A stretch of 64,000 bases of DNA, taken from the NCBI GenBank assembly GCA_017529865.1, contig JAFXNA010000024.1, positions 62,001 through 126,000 of the forward strand, read 5' to 3'. The notes below the pieces were generated by a model, which did not search any database, had not been told where the DNA came from, and was given only the letters and a program-made list of their open reading frames with translations. Below, piece after piece: positions 50,284 through 59,558 of the stretch; within the stretch, counting starts at the first letter, position 1; each line of letters begins with the position of its first letter. Made by a program: the position numbers and the translations under genes. Origin of the DNA: Bacteroidaceae bacterium (lineage in GTDB: Bacteria; Bacteroidota; Bacteroidia; Bacteroidales; Bacteroidaceae).

Positions 50284-52824
50284 ATGAAACACTTCTCTCT
50301 CCTATTATTACTGCTTCTGTTGTTGCTCCCTGCATCAACACGTGCTCAGTTCTACGGAACCATCATCGATGCCGGTACGGGCGAGCCTGTGGCATACGCA
50401 ACAGCGAAGTATGTCGGCACCTCCATCGGCCAGCAATCGGATTTAGATGGTAAGTTCCAAGTGAATATCTACAAGGATCACAACAAGCTCGAGGTGTCTT
50501 GTGTAGGCTACAAGCCTGTCATTGTGACCGTGAATGCCAAACAAACGGAGATTCACAGTACCATCAAGCTGTACTCGAACGAGATTCTGCTCAGCGAAGT
50601 GGTGGTGAAGAAGGAGAAAGTGAAATACAGTCGCAAGAACAATCCTGCGGTAGACCTGATGAGGAAGGTAATTGCCAACAAGCGCAGGAGCGACATCAAG
50701 GAGAAGGACTTCTACCACTTCGAGAAGTACGAAAAGCATACATTCTCGTACAACGATGTGGAGAAGAGCAGCCTGGCTGAAATATGCCCTGAGACTGGTA
50801 AGCTGATTATTCCTATCATGGTGGACGAGACCACCTCGATGGAGAACTATCGCAAAGACCCCAAGGCAACAAAAAAAACCATTACAGGCAAACGCAGCGA
50901 TGGTTTCAACTCCATGTTGACCTCAGGAGATATGATTACCGAGTGGGTGAAGGACATCTTTACCGAGGTAGATATCTATAAGGACAATGTGCGCCTGCTC
51001 CAGCATCCGTTCATCAGCCCAATCTCCACTTCCGAGGCGATAGGCTTCTATCACTATTACATTCAGGATACAACAGAGGTGAATGGAGAACGATGCATCG
51101 ACGTTGTGTTTGTGCCGAATAATAAGCAAGACTTCGGTTTCTCAGGCCACTTATTCGTTACTGACGATGCAGAGAACCAAGTGAAGCGATGCGTGCTGAA
51201 TATCCCCTACAAGTCAGGTGTGAACTTTGTAGATAATCTGCTCGTCATTCAGGACTTCATGACTTTGCCTACAGGCGAACGTGTACTGGAGAACGACAAC
51301 ATGATTGTGGAAATGAGCGGCATCTATGGCTTGCTCAATATGGCTTGCCAACGCTATACCCACTACAGCAACTACTCGTTCGACCCTATCACAGACAAGA
51401 AGGCCTTCAAATTTACGCAGGTGGAGGATGTGCTGCCTGATGCTGAGTTCAAAGACACAACTTACTGGGCGGCCATTCGCCCCATCAAACTGTCGAACAC
51501 AGAGAGCAATCTGGGTCAGTCAGTAGAGAAAATCAATCAAGACATCGGCAGTTTCTGGAAGTATCTCCTCACAGCAGTTGTGGAGAACTCCATCGAGCTG
51601 ACACCCAGTCCAAACAAGATTGACTTCATGCCTTTGAACGCCATCGTTTCACACAACGACATCGACGGAATGCGCTTCCAGGCTAGCCTGCAGACTACAG
51701 CAAACCTCAATCGCCATCTCTTTGCACGAGGATATTATGCATATGGTTTGAAGGACAAGAGAGCGAAATACAAGGCAGAACTCGAGTACACCTTAGACAA
51801 GAAAAAATATATGGCTCATGAGTTCCCTCACCGCTCACTGACCGTTTCATATATGTACGACGATATGTCGCCAGTCGACAAGTTCTCGGGTACCGACAAG
51901 AACAATGTCTTCAGTTCGTTCAACACCAGCAAGATTGACCAAATGATGTATGTCAACGACTTCAAGGCAACCTTTAGATACGAGACAAAGAACTTCCTGA
52001 CTTATACAGTCACGCTCGACAACTCTAAGTTTACCCCAGCAGGGAAACTGGTCTATCAGCGCAACTCTGATGGCACATACCTGTCTAATATGAAGACGAC
52101 AGACGTCAGGCTCGGCATACGATATGCACCACGTGAGAAGTTCATCATCACAAAACAGCAGCGCCTGAAGATCAACCGAGACGGTATTGTAATGACACTC
52201 GACCACACCATCGGCCTCGATGGATTCATGGGCGGACAATACCACTATAACACCACAGAAGCAACTGTCTTCAAGAAATTCTGGATGCCAGGAGCATGCG
52301 GATATATCGAAACTTTCTTGAAGGGTGGAATCCAATGGAGCAAAGTACCATTCCCTATGCTCTTCACCCCAGCATCCAATCTGTCCTATTTCACACAGTT
52401 CGACCGTTGGTCGTTCAATATGCTGCGTAACATGGAGTTCCTGAACGACCGTTATGTATCACTCAGCCTCTACTGGAATCTCGATGGAAAGGTGTTCAAC
52501 CGCATCCCTCTTCTCAAGAAACTCAAGTGGCGCGAGAATCTCGGATTTAAGATGATTTACGGACATCTGACCGATAAGAACAACCCATACATTAATACGA
52601 CTGACAACGAACTGTTCCGCTTCCCAACCCGCGACGGACAGCCCACCAGTTTCATCATGGGCGACACCCCCTACATGGAGTTCTCTGTCGGCATCAGCAA
52701 CATCTTCAAGTTCCTGAAGATACAATACGTCCGCCGACTCAACTATCTCGACCTTCCCGCAGTTCCTGGAGGTGATAAAATCAAGAAAAACGGCGTCCGC
52801 TTTGCCGTCGAATTCAAGTTCTAA
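50284..52824 (+). CDS. DUF5686 outer-membrane protein with carboxypeptidase-regulatory-like domain
   Basis: The start is at ATG 50284; the upstream GTG lies in the repeat. The 846-residue product has a signal peptide with a ten-leucine core and probable cleavage at STRAQ. Residues about 20-105 form a CarboxypepD_reg-like beta-sandwich (FYGTIIDAGTGEPVAYATAK, GKFQVNIYKDHNKLEVSCVG). The remainder is the DUF5686 region, ending in barrel-like strands and a terminal aromatic VRFAVEFKF. This layout is common in Bacteroidetes outer-membrane proteins near SusC-like transporters; its role is unknown. It follows gpmI by 70 bases and a strong terminator closes the unit. Confidence 0.86.
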   Translation: MKHFSLLLLLLLLLLPASTRAQFYGTIIDAGTGEPVAYATAKYVGTSIGQQSDLDGKFQVNIYKDHNKLEVSCVGYKPVIVTVNAKQTEIHSTIKLYSNEILLSEVVVKKEKVKYSRKNNPAVDLMRKVIANKRRSDIKEKDFYHFEKYEKHTFSYNDVEKSSLAEICPETGKLIIPIMVDETTSMENYRKDPKATKKTITGKRSDGFNSMLTSGDMITEWVKDIFTEVDIYKDNVRLLQHPFISPISTSEAIGFYHYYIQDTTEVNGERCIDVVFVPNNKQDFGFSGHLFVTDDAENQVKRCVLNIPYKSGVNFVDNLLVIQDFMTLPTGERVLENDNMIVEMSGIYGLLNMACQRYTHYSNYSFDPITDKKAFKFTQVEDVLPDAEFKDTTYWAAIRPIKLSNTESNLGQSVEKINQDIGSFWKYLLTAVVENSIELTPSPNKIDFMPLNAIVSHNDIDGMRFQASLQTTANLNRHLFARGYYAYGLKDKRAKYKAELEYTLDKKKYMAHEFPHRSLTVSYMYDDMSPVDKFSGTDKNNVFSSFNTSKIDQMMYVNDFKATFRYETKNFLTYTVTLDNSKFTPAGKLVYQRNSDGTYLSNMKTTDVRLGIRYAPREKFIITKQQRLKINRDGIVMTLDHTIGLDGFMGGQYHYNTTEATVFKKFWMPGACGYIETFLKGGIQWSKVPFPMLFTPASNLSYFTQFDRWSFNMLRNMEFLNDRYVSLSLYWNLDGKVFNRIPLLKKLKWRENLGFKMIYGHLTDKNNPYINTTDNELFRFPTRDGQPTSFIMGDTPYMEFSVGISNIFKFLKIQYVRRLNYLDLPAVPGGDKIKKNGVRFAVEFKF

Positions 52825-52843
52825 TTTATCCAAGCAACATAAT

Positions 52844-52870
52844 AAAAGCCTCTCGGTTGAGAGGCTTTTT
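52844..52870. terminator. Bidirectional terminator
   Basis: AAAAGCCTCTC (52844-52854), loop GGTT and GAGAGGCTTTT (52859-52869) are flanked by A and T runs. It serves the convergent DUF5686 and acyl ligase genes. Confidence 0.92.
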
Positions 52871-52871
52871 G

Positions 52872-54539
52872 TTAAGTATATAAGAATCGTTTGATATTCT
52901 TCTTTGGTGTCTTCTGGAATTCTTCCTCGCGGACTTCGAAGCCTGTAAGTTGGACAAACTTCGGAAGCAGTTCGTTGATAGAGGCACGGGAACTTTCGAA
53001 GACGTAGGCGAGTTGCTCACGCTGGAGCTTTACCTTCTCTAGGGTCGTTTCGTTGACATAGACGAGAGCCACAAACTTCTGATCGCGTTGGACGAGTACA
53101 CATTCGTCGGCCAATGAGTTGCTGAGGATCACATCTTCCACTTCTTCAGGATAGACATTCTGTCCGTTAGCTCCAAGTAGCATGTTCTTCTTACGACCAC
53201 GGATGAAGATATCGCCATCCTTGTCCACTGTAACCAAGTCGCCTGTATGCAGCCAACCGTCTTCTGTGATAGCCTCAGCTGTAGCTTCTGGGTTCTTGTA
53301 GTAGCCAGTCATCATATTGGTACCACGAGTAAGCAGTTCGCCTGGCTTATTCTCAGGGTCGTCGCTGTCTACCTTGATTTCCATACGGCTTACCACACGT
53401 CCACATGAACCAACCTTGCTCATTGTGTGACCCACATAGCTGATGAGTGGTGCACACTCGGTCATACCATAACCGGTAGTACAAGGGAAATTGATTTTAT
53501 GGAGGAACTTATCGACTTCACGATTAACGGCTGCACCACCGAAGATGACTTCCACGAAACGTCCGCCGAATACGTTGATAAGTTGCTTGCGTATCTTGTT
53601 ATAGACAATCTGTCGTATGCCAGGAATCGCCAGCAAGAACTTCATCTTAGGAGTCTTAAGTACAGGGAACACCTTGTTCTGGATGATCTTCTCCACGATG
53701 AGTGGCACGGTCACTACGAGGAACGGACGCACGTCGGCAAAGGCTTTGAGGAGCACCTGAGGACTTGGAATGCGTGTCAACAAGTAGATGGGACGTCCTG
53801 TAGTCATCGGGTAGAGGAACTCGATGGAGAAGCCATACATGTGTGCCATCGGGAGGATGGACATGAAGTTGTCCTTTGATGTTGGCTTTGGCAGGAAGTC
53901 GTGACAATATACCACGTTCGACCAGAAGGTACGATAAGGCAGCATCACACCCTTTGGATTGCCTGTAGAGCCTGAAGTGTAGCTGATAAGAGACAGGTCT
54001 TCCAAATCGACATCGGCAAACTGTACATCGTCGGCCTTCGCGCCTTCAGGGAATCGTTTTGCAAATTCCTCGTCGGCCTGCTTGAAGAGTTTGGTGAGTT
54101 CGGTGTCACGACCTTCCTTCTCAGCAAAGGGGCGGAAGGTAGTGATGTCGATAAGCAAGTCTTTGTTAATGACAGATGCAGCATCGTAAACCTTTTGGCT
54201 GGTAATCAACAACTTAGCCTCGGAGTGCTCCGTAAGGTGCTCTATTTGGTCAATATGGAAGTCGGCTAACAAGGGTACTGCTACGGTTCCGTATGTGAAG
54301 ATGCTTAAAAACGACACAGCCCAGTTGGAGCTGTTCTTGTCACAGAGCGCAATCTTGTCACCCTTCTTAATACCATATAATTCGTATACAATGTGTAAGC
54401 GCTGAATATGTTCAAATACCTCTTTGTGAGAATAGGCGATATCTGTCCCATAGTCTGCGAAAGCCAATGAGTCCCACTCACGTTTAAACATCTCATTGAT
54501 GTAGCCCATCATTGGCGTTTCCATCAGATTTGTCGTCAT
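52872..54539 (-). CDS. AMP-forming acyl ligase (long-chain acyl-CoA synthetase-like)
   Basis: The 555-residue member of the ANL superfamily has the P-loop YTSGSTGNPKG at residues 187-197, GYGMTECAPLISY near 375, and WLHTGDLVTVDKDGDIFIRG followed by GRKKNMLLGANGQNVYPEEV. It activates a fatty acid as acyl-AMP and passes it on, most likely to CoA; acyl carrier protein is also possible. No signal peptide is present. The C-terminal lysine segment is EEFQKTPKKNIKRFLYT. It is a single gene with its own promoter. Confidence 0.9.
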   Translation of the reverse strand: MTTNLMETPMMGYINEMFKREWDSLAFADYGTDIAYSHKEVFEHIQRLHIVYELYGIKKGDKIALCDKNSSNWAVSFLSIFTYGTVAVPLLADFHIDQIEHLTEHSEAKLLITSQKVYDAASVINKDLLIDITTFRPFAEKEGRDTELTKLFKQADEEFAKRFPEGAKADDVQFADVDLEDLSLISYTSGSTGNPKGVMLPYRTFWSNVVYCHDFLPKPTSKDNFMSILPMAHMYGFSIEFLYPMTTGRPIYLLTRIPSPQVLLKAFADVRPFLVVTVPLIVEKIIQNKVFPVLKTPKMKFLLAIPGIRQIVYNKIRKQLINVFGGRFVEVIFGGAAVNREVDKFLHKINFPCTTGYGMTECAPLISYVGHTMSKVGSCGRVVSRMEIKVDSDDPENKPGELLTRGTNMMTGYYKNPEATAEAITEDGWLHTGDLVTVDKDGDIFIRGRKKNMLLGANGQNVYPEEVEDVILSNSLADECVLVQRDQKFVALVYVNETTLEKVKLQREQLAYVFESSRASINELLPKFVQLTGFEVREEEFQKTPKKNIKRFLYT

Positions 54540-54582
54540 AAAATACTTTTGTTTTGTTTCTACAATTTTCGTAAATCGGCCG

Positions 54583-54590
54583 CAAAATTA
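54583..54590 (-). promoter_or_regulatory. -7 promoter box for acyl ligase gene
   Basis: The minus strand reads TAATTTTG, 44 bases before the ATG. The rest of the 54540-54698 gap holds a CTCAAAA/TTTTGAG hairpin at about 54655-54675. Confidence 0.55.
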
Positions 54591-54698
54591 CTACTTTTTT
54601 CTCATACGGCTCTACTTCGAGCAGCAAAATTAGTCGTTTTAGTCCTCATTTTTTCTCAAAACTCTTCATTTTGAGCACCTCAAGTTGCACGAAGTCTC

Positions 54699-55448
54699 TT
54701 ATCTAAACAGAAAAAGGAAGTGATTCCACACGGTCGGCATCAGTCCATAATAATGAGCCATAATGCGGAAACGTTCGATGAGCGAGGCGCGGTGGTTCTT
54801 CAGTGTCATGCCCCCATCGAGATAGTCGGTCAATACCGAATGCATATTCAGGTTCGTCAGCCCTTTCTCTTCGCCTGCCTTCATTACCCGAATACACCAG
54901 TCCACATCGGCCGAGAAACGATACTGCATGTCATACATCGGACAAATGGAGCGTCGGGCATAGAACGACTGATGGCACACCAGCATTCCTTTCTGAAACG
55001 AAGTCCAGGTCAATTGCTCAGGAGCACTCAAATGACGCTGACGAAGATAGTTGCCGTGATTATCCACAATGTTGGTATCACCATAAATCACACCTATCTG
55101 CTCAGGATGTTCCGTATTATCGAAAATGTCTTCGAGCGTCATTTGATCGTGCAATCGATCACCGGCATTGATGAAGCAAACAAACTCGCCCTTCGCTAAT
55201 TGCAGCCCCTTATTCATCGCATCGTATAGCCCCTTATCCGGTTCGCTCACTATCGTCACAGCAATCTCTGGATGCTCCTGCTTATATGCCTTAGCCAACT
55301 CAAGCGTACGGTCTTTCGATGCTCCATCGACGATGATATGCTCCACAAAACCACGAAAAGTCTGCATCGCTACACTCTCAAGCGTACGACCCAGCACTAA
55401 CTCTGCGTTATAAGTAACCGTAATAATAGATAAATAAGGTGTGTTCAT
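54699..55448 (-). CDS. Glycosyltransferase family 2 protein
   Basis: The 249-residue product has the GT-A fold: YLSIITVTYNAELVLGRTLE, HIIVDGASKDRTLE (Asp41), SEPDKGLYDAMNKGLQLAKG and FINAGDRLHD, in place of a classic DXD. The latter part has FSADVDWCIRVMKAGEEKG. It resembles enzymes annotated as WcaA-like glycosyltransferases in polysaccharide clusters. It would add a sugar to a lipid-linked glycan at the inner membrane. Its ATG overlaps the stop of the family 4 gene by four bases. Confidence 0.93.
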   Translation of the reverse strand: MNTPYLSIITVTYNAELVLGRTLESVAMQTFRGFVEHIIVDGASKDRTLELAKAYKQEHPEIAVTIVSEPDKGLYDAMNKGLQLAKGEFVCFINAGDRLHDQMTLEDIFDNTEHPEQIGVIYGDTNIVDNHGNYLRQRHLSAPEQLTWTSFQKGMLVCHQSFYARRSICPMYDMQYRFSADVDWCIRVMKAGEEKGLTNLNMHSVLTDYLDGGMTLKNHRASLIERFRIMAHYYGLMPTVWNHFLFLFR

Positions 55449-56704
55449 TGTTCCAACAACATTTCATAGACATCTGTATAGCGACGGGCAATACGATCCT
55501 CGCTATAGGTGTTCAATGCTTTCTTATGGGCGTTTTCGCACAAGGTATCATAATTCGTCTCGTCCAGACACCATTGTATACCTTTTGCAAAGTCTTCCGC
55601 ATTCTTATAGGCTGCCACATAACCATTCTGTTTGTGATCAATCATCTCAGGAATACCACCCACATTGAAGCCCACACAAGGGGTACCACAGGCCATAGCC
55701 TCGACAATGGTATTCGGCAGGTTGTCCTGCAACGACGGAGTGACAAACAGGTTGACGGCATTATACATTTCCATCACCTCACTCTCATTACTGAGGTAGT
55801 TGATCGGATACACATCGAATGGGATAAGGCTCTCCACTTTATTCGAATGACTACCCAGTACCACAATGCCCAATTTCTCAGCCAACTCAGGAGCCGTGTC
55901 CTTGATGATGTTACAAGCCTCAGCCAGATATTTGAATCCTTTACGCTCATCTGTGATACGCTGCGAACCAAACAGAATCAATAACTTGTCCTCCGGGAGG
56001 TTCCATTTCTTGCGCACCTCTGTCATGTCTGCAGGATGGAACACATGCGTATTAATGGTATTAGGAATGTTGATGACAAACTGACCTTGAGTCAGACTGC
56101 CTCTGCGAGCCAGGTCTGTTATCCATTGACTACAGCCCACGAACGACACCTTTACGTCGCTCAGCATCTGGCGTTTCTGTTCGAACACCTTTGCTGCCCA
56201 GTCCGTTCCCCATCCGCCTTTCGTCAGTTGGGGGCACTTGTAACAGCTAGTTTCATAGCGAGTACAGTCACAAGAATAATGGCAGATACCAGTGAAATAC
56301 CACATATCATGCATCGTAATCACTACTGGCTTACCAGCATGCAAAATCCTGTTCAGGTCGGCCATCGACAGGAAACCCTGATTTACCCAATGCAAATGGA
56401 TGATGTCAGCCTGTTCGAACTCAAACAAATGCACGATATCAGTACCCGTATTCGCTAAATCCATCTGGAATATGTTCTGCTTGCTGAAACGATTTGCCAC
56501 GAAGATGCAACCACGCTCCCACACAAACTTCAACGGCAACAGCCATGATGAAGGGATGGCCGAAACCGTCATCTGGTCCGTTTGTTTATCACGTACCAGC
56601 ATCTTCGCTTTCACACCATTCTTCTTTAGCGCTTCCATCAGGCGGTTCGCTGCAATAGCAGCGCCACCCACTCGTTCCGATGTGTTAATGATAAGTACTC
56701 GCAT
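55445..56704 (-). CDS. Glycosyltransferase family 4 protein
   Basis: The 419-residue product has a GT-B layout: MRVLIINTSERVGGAAIAAN at the N-terminal donor-side fold, VVITMHDMWYFTGICHYSCD, and the C-terminal ILFGSQRITDERKGFKYLAE and LQDNLPNTIVEAMACGTPCV with the conserved glutamate. A Cys-rich stretch (CHYSCDCTRYETSCYKCPQL) is seen in several Bacteroidales members and may be structural. It is the first gene of a two-gene glycosyltransferase unit. The larger polysaccharide locus that would normally surround it is absent. Confidence 0.93.
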   Translation of the reverse strand: MRVLIINTSERVGGAAIAANRLMEALKKNGVKAKMLVRDKQTDQMTVSAIPSSWLLPLKFVWERGCIFVANRFSKQNIFQMDLANTGTDIVHLFEFEQADIIHLHWVNQGFLSMADLNRILHAGKPVVITMHDMWYFTGICHYSCDCTRYETSCYKCPQLTKGGWGTDWAAKVFEQKRQMLSDVKVSFVGCSQWITDLARRGSLTQGQFVINIPNTINTHVFHPADMTEVRKKWNLPEDKLLILFGSQRITDERKGFKYLAEACNIIKDTAPELAEKLGIVVLGSHSNKVESLIPFDVYPINYLSNESEVMEMYNAVNLFVTPSLQDNLPNTIVEAMACGTPCVGFNVGGIPEMIDHKQNGYVAAYKNAEDFAKGIQWCLDETNYDTLCENAHKKALNTYSEDRIARRYTDVYEMLLEQ

Positions 56705-56723
56705 TTCGTTTCAAATTCGGGCG

Positions 56724-56768
56724 CAAAGTTACAAAAAAAAGTTTAGAGTTTAGCGTTTAATGTTTAGA
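56724..56768 (-). promoter_or_regulatory. Glycosyltransferase promoter preceded by 7-base repeats
   Basis: On the minus strand, units CTAAACA, TTAAACG, CTAAACT, CTAAACT are followed by a T run, G and the -7 box TAACTTTG (complement of 56724-56731). This is the same order, 7-mers then T run then -7, as at tyrS. Confidence 0.75.
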
Positions 56769-56836
56769 GAATCGTAAAAAAATACAAAAAATGAAAGAAT
56801 ATTTGAATTATGCATTGTGAATTGCAAATTATTTAC

Positions 56837-56844
56837 TACCTTTG
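56837..56844 (+). promoter_or_regulatory. -7 promoter box for tRNA-Asn, tRNA-Leu and glyS
   Basis: TACCTTTG lies 46 bases before the tRNA-Asn gene. The leader contains CGGGGAGCCGATTCTG. Confidence 0.65.
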
Positions 56845-56890
56845 CAGCCGCTAACGCAATCGGGGAGCCGATTCTGTCAGTTTAGCACAT

Positions 56891-56964
56891 GCTTCAGTAG
56901 CTCAGTTGGTTAGAGCACATGACTGTTAATCATGGGGTCGTTGGTTCAAGCCCATCCTGAAGCG
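56891..56964 (+). tRNA. tRNA-Asn (anticodon GTT)
   Basis: The acceptor stem GCTTCAG (56891-56897) pairs with CTGAAGC (56957-56963). The anticodon arm CATGA/TCATG encloses CTGTTAA, with anticodon GTT at 56925-56927. The T arm contains GGTTCAAGCC. CCA is not encoded. tRNA-Leu follows after 28 bases. Confidence 0.95.
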
Positions 56965-56992
56965 CGATGTTATCGTAACATCATAGCCACAA

Positions 56993-57074
56993 GCCCAGAT
57001 GGCGGAATCGGTAGACGCGCTGGTCTCAAACACCAGTGGGGCAACCCGTGCCGGTTCGACCCCGGCTCTGGGTA
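56993..57074 (+). tRNA. tRNA-Leu (anticodon CAA)
   Basis: The acceptor stem GCCCAGA (56993-56999) pairs with TCTGGGT (57067-57073). The anticodon arm CTGGT/ACCAG encloses CTCAAAC, with anticodon CAA at 57027-57029. A class II variable arm (GGGGCAACCC) and T arm GGTTCGACCC are present. CCA is not encoded. Confidence 0.94.
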
Positions 57075-57096
57075 CACACGGCTTGATAAGCAAATG

Positions 57097-57121
57097 CGCT
57101 GTAAGATAACCTCTTGCAGCG
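57097..57121 (+). other. Hairpin between tRNA-Leu and glyS
   Basis: CGCTGTAAGA (57097-57106) pairs with TCTTGCAGCG (57112-57121) with one wobble and a 5-base loop. There is no T run, so it may be a processing or stability element in the glyS leader. Confidence 0.6.
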
Positions 57122-57154
57122 TATTTGGTAAATGACTAAATTTAATTTATCAAT

Positions 57155-58696
57155 ATGGCACAGGAAGATGTTTTTAAGAAAGTAGTATCTCATTGTAAAG
57201 AGTACGGATTTGTGTTCCCATCAAGCGATATATACGATGGATTGGGAGCGGTGTACGATTATGGACAAAATGGTGTTGAGATGAAGAACAACATCAAGCA
57301 GTATTGGTGGCAGTCTATGGTACTGATGCACGAGAACATCGTGGGTATCGACTCCGCCATCTTCATGCACCCAACCATCTGGAAGGCATCAGGACACGTC
57401 GATGCGTTCAACGACCCATTGATCGACAACCGCGACTCCAAGAAGCGCTATCGTGCCGATGTGCTCATCGAAGAGCAGATTGCCAAATACGAAGAAAAGG
57501 TCGAGAAGGAAGTGGCCAAGGCTCGTAAGCGCTTTGGTGATGCATTCGATGAACAGAAATATCGTGAGACCAGTCCGAAGGTAGCTGAGGAACTGGCCAA
57601 GCGTGATGCACTCCACGAGCGCTACAGCAAGGCTATGAATGCAATGGATCTTGAGGAACTTCGCCAGATTATCCTCGACGAAGAGATTGTTTGTCCTATC
57701 AGCGGTACCCGCAACTGGACCGAGGTACGTCAGTTCAACCTCATGTTCAAGACCGAAATGGGAAGCACAGCCGACGGAGCATCAACCATCTACTTGCGTC
57801 CAGAGACCGCACAGGGTATCTTCGTCAACTACCTCAACGTACAGAAGACAGGCCGTATGAAGATTCCGTTCGGAATCGCACAGATCGGTAAGGCCTTCCG
57901 TAACGAGATCGTAGCACGTCAGTTCATCTTCCGCATGCGTGAGTTCGAACAGATGGAGATGCAGTTCTTCATCAAGCCAGGTACCGAACTCGACTGGTTC
58001 AAGACTTGGAAGCAGACTCGTATGGCTTGGCACCAGAACCTTGGATTCGGAGCCGAGAACTACCGCTTCCACGACCACGAGAAGCTGGCACACTATGCCA
58101 ACGCAGCAACCGACATCGAGTTCAAGATGCCATTCGGATTCAAGGAAGTAGAGGGTATTCACTCACGTACCAACTTCGACCTATCACAGCACGAGAAGTA
58201 CTCAGGCAAGTCCATCAAGTACTTCGACCCCGAGCTCAACGAGTCATATACTCCATACGTCATCGAAACCTCTATCGGTGTCGACCGTATGTTCCTCAGC
58301 GTCATGTGCCATAGCTATCAGGAAGAGCAACTCGAGAACGGCGAAACACGTGTCGTACTCCGTCTCCCTGCAGCTCTCGCACCTGTGAAGCTCGCTGTGA
58401 TGCCACTCACCAAGAAGGACGGGCTGCCCGAGAAGGCACGCGAGATTATCGACGACCTCAAGTTCCACTTCAACTGTCAGTACGACGAGAAAGACTCTAT
58501 CGGTAAGCGCTATCGCCGTCAGGATGCCATCGGTACTCCTTATTGCGTCACTGTTGACCACCAGTCGCTCGAGGACAACACCGTTACCATCCGCTTCCGC
58601 GATACGATGGAACAGGAGCGTGTCAACATCTCCGACCTGTTGGGTATCATCGAAGACAAGGTGACCATCACTAGCCTGTTGAAGAAACTAAAATAA
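57155..58696 (+). CDS. glyS: Glycyl-tRNA synthetase (homodimeric type)
   Basis: The 513-residue class II synthetase is of the single-chain alpha2 type. Motifs seen are YGFVFPSSDIYDGLGAVYDY near the start, FNLMFKTEMGSTADGASTIY, YLRPETAQGIFVNYLNVQKT (motif 2 region), GIAQIGKAFRNEIVARQFIF and VIETSIGVDRMFLSVMCHSY (motif 3). The anticodon-binding domain follows to the C-terminus. It charges tRNA-Gly. It lies downstream of two tRNA genes in the same direction. Confidence 0.97.
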   Translation: MAQEDVFKKVVSHCKEYGFVFPSSDIYDGLGAVYDYGQNGVEMKNNIKQYWWQSMVLMHENIVGIDSAIFMHPTIWKASGHVDAFNDPLIDNRDSKKRYRADVLIEEQIAKYEEKVEKEVAKARKRFGDAFDEQKYRETSPKVAEELAKRDALHERYSKAMNAMDLEELRQIILDEEIVCPISGTRNWTEVRQFNLMFKTEMGSTADGASTIYLRPETAQGIFVNYLNVQKTGRMKIPFGIAQIGKAFRNEIVARQFIFRMREFEQMEMQFFIKPGTELDWFKTWKQTRMAWHQNLGFGAENYRFHDHEKLAHYANAATDIEFKMPFGFKEVEGIHSRTNFDLSQHEKYSGKSIKYFDPELNESYTPYVIETSIGVDRMFLSVMCHSYQEEQLENGETRVVLRLPAALAPVKLAVMPLTKKDGLPEKAREIIDDLKFHFNCQYDEKDSIGKRYRRQDAIGTPYCVTVDHQSLEDNTVTIRFRDTMEQERVNISDLLGIIEDKVTITSLLKKLK

Positions 58697-58745
58697 AGAC
58701 TTTAGGCTCTAGACATTAGTCATTTGGGGCTGAAAAAGAAAACAA

Positions 58746-59420
58746 ATGGGAGATATAATGGATAAATCATCTGCAAAACATACTACTCCCCTCCTTTACA
58801 GGAGAGGGGTATGGGGGTGGGTCTTTTTCCTCTTTGCCCTTTGCCTTACCTCTTGCAGCGAGAAAGACGAAGTGAGCGAGTTCGACAACTGGCGCAATCG
58901 CAACCAGTCGTTCATCGACTCCATTGCCCGTGTAGCCCAGACCAATGCCGATGGCAGTTGGGAAGTCATCAAAGCCTTCAACCTGGGTGACAGTACGTAC
59001 CTGTATCAGGGTATGAACAACTACTTTATCTATGTGAAGAAGCTGGAACAGGGCACCGGCACCATCTCTCCAATGTATGTTGACTCTGTCCGCATCCATT
59101 ACATCGGCCGTCTCATCCCTACTGCTCAGCATCCACAGGGTAAAGCTTTCGGTAAGAGCTATAGCACCAATGAACTGAACGAAGCTACTGATGTACCCAC
59201 TATCTTCTGTGTCAACCAGAACCTTGTAGTCGGCATTTCCACCGCCTTGATGCACATGCATGAAGGCGACCGTTGGCAGATCTACATCCCCTATTACTTA
59301 GGTTACGGAGACCACGACTACACCAAGGGAGCTATCCCAGCCTACTCTGCTCTAATGTACGACCTAAAACTTGCCCGTATCTATCGCTACAAAATCGACA
59401 CCGACACAGCTTGGCATTAA
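58746..59420 (+). CDS. FKBP-type peptidyl-prolyl isomerase lipoprotein
   Basis: The 224-residue product has a signal with lipobox LTSC and a C-terminal FKBP domain (SVRIHYIGRLIPTAQ, EGDRWQIYIPYYLGYGDHDY, IPAYSALMYDLKL). Starts at 58746 and 58758 are both possible. The residues TTPLLYRRGVWGWVFF, forming the n-region and start of the hydrophobic core, are encoded by a copy of the C/G-rich palindrome at 58785-58827. It would assist protein folding on the periplasmic side of the outer or inner membrane. It follows glyS by 49 bases. Confidence 0.88.
   Translation: MGDIMDKSSAKHTTPLLYRRGVWGWVFFLFALCLTSCSEKDEVSEFDNWRNRNQSFIDSIARVAQTNADGSWEVIKAFNLGDSTYLYQGMNNYFIYVKKLEQGTGTISPMYVDSVRIHYIGRLIPTAQHPQGKAFGKSYSTNELNEATDVPTIFCVNQNLVVGISTALMHMHEGDRWQIYIPYYLGYGDHDYTKGAIPAYSALMYDLKLARIYRYKIDTDTAWH
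58785..58827. repeat. Copy 8 of C/G-rich repeat, inside a signal-peptide coding region
   Basis: CTCCCCTCCTTTACAGGAGA, then GGGGTATGGGGGTGGG. It is read in frame as part of the FKBP lipoprotein signal peptide. Confidence 0.8.
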
Positions 59421-59447
59421 AATCTCAACTATTAGGACCAAAATAAT

Positions 59448-59484
59448 GAGAGGTGCAGGTTTTCGCAACCTGCACCTCTCTTCG
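59448..59484. terminator. Terminator hairpin between FKBP and 59559-60077
   Basis: GAGAGGTGCAGGTT (59448-59461) pairs perfectly with AACCTGCACCTCTC (59467-59480). The T run after it is weak, but the stem is the strongest in the area. Confidence 0.75.
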
Positions 59485-59558
59485 TGGAAAAAAATTCTTA
59501 ATAGGAGAGAGTCTTCTAATTTACATCTAACGATATATTCAATAAACCTTAACCTTTA

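Noticed and set aside
54699..56704. Capsule or O-antigen cluster
   Set aside because: Only two glycosyltransferases are present, with no flippase, polymerase, sugar-nucleotide genes or regulators nearby.
57075..57154. T-box or tRNA-like regulatory leader of glyS
   Set aside because: Only a short hairpin is present, with no T-box sequence; T-boxes are not typical of this phylum.
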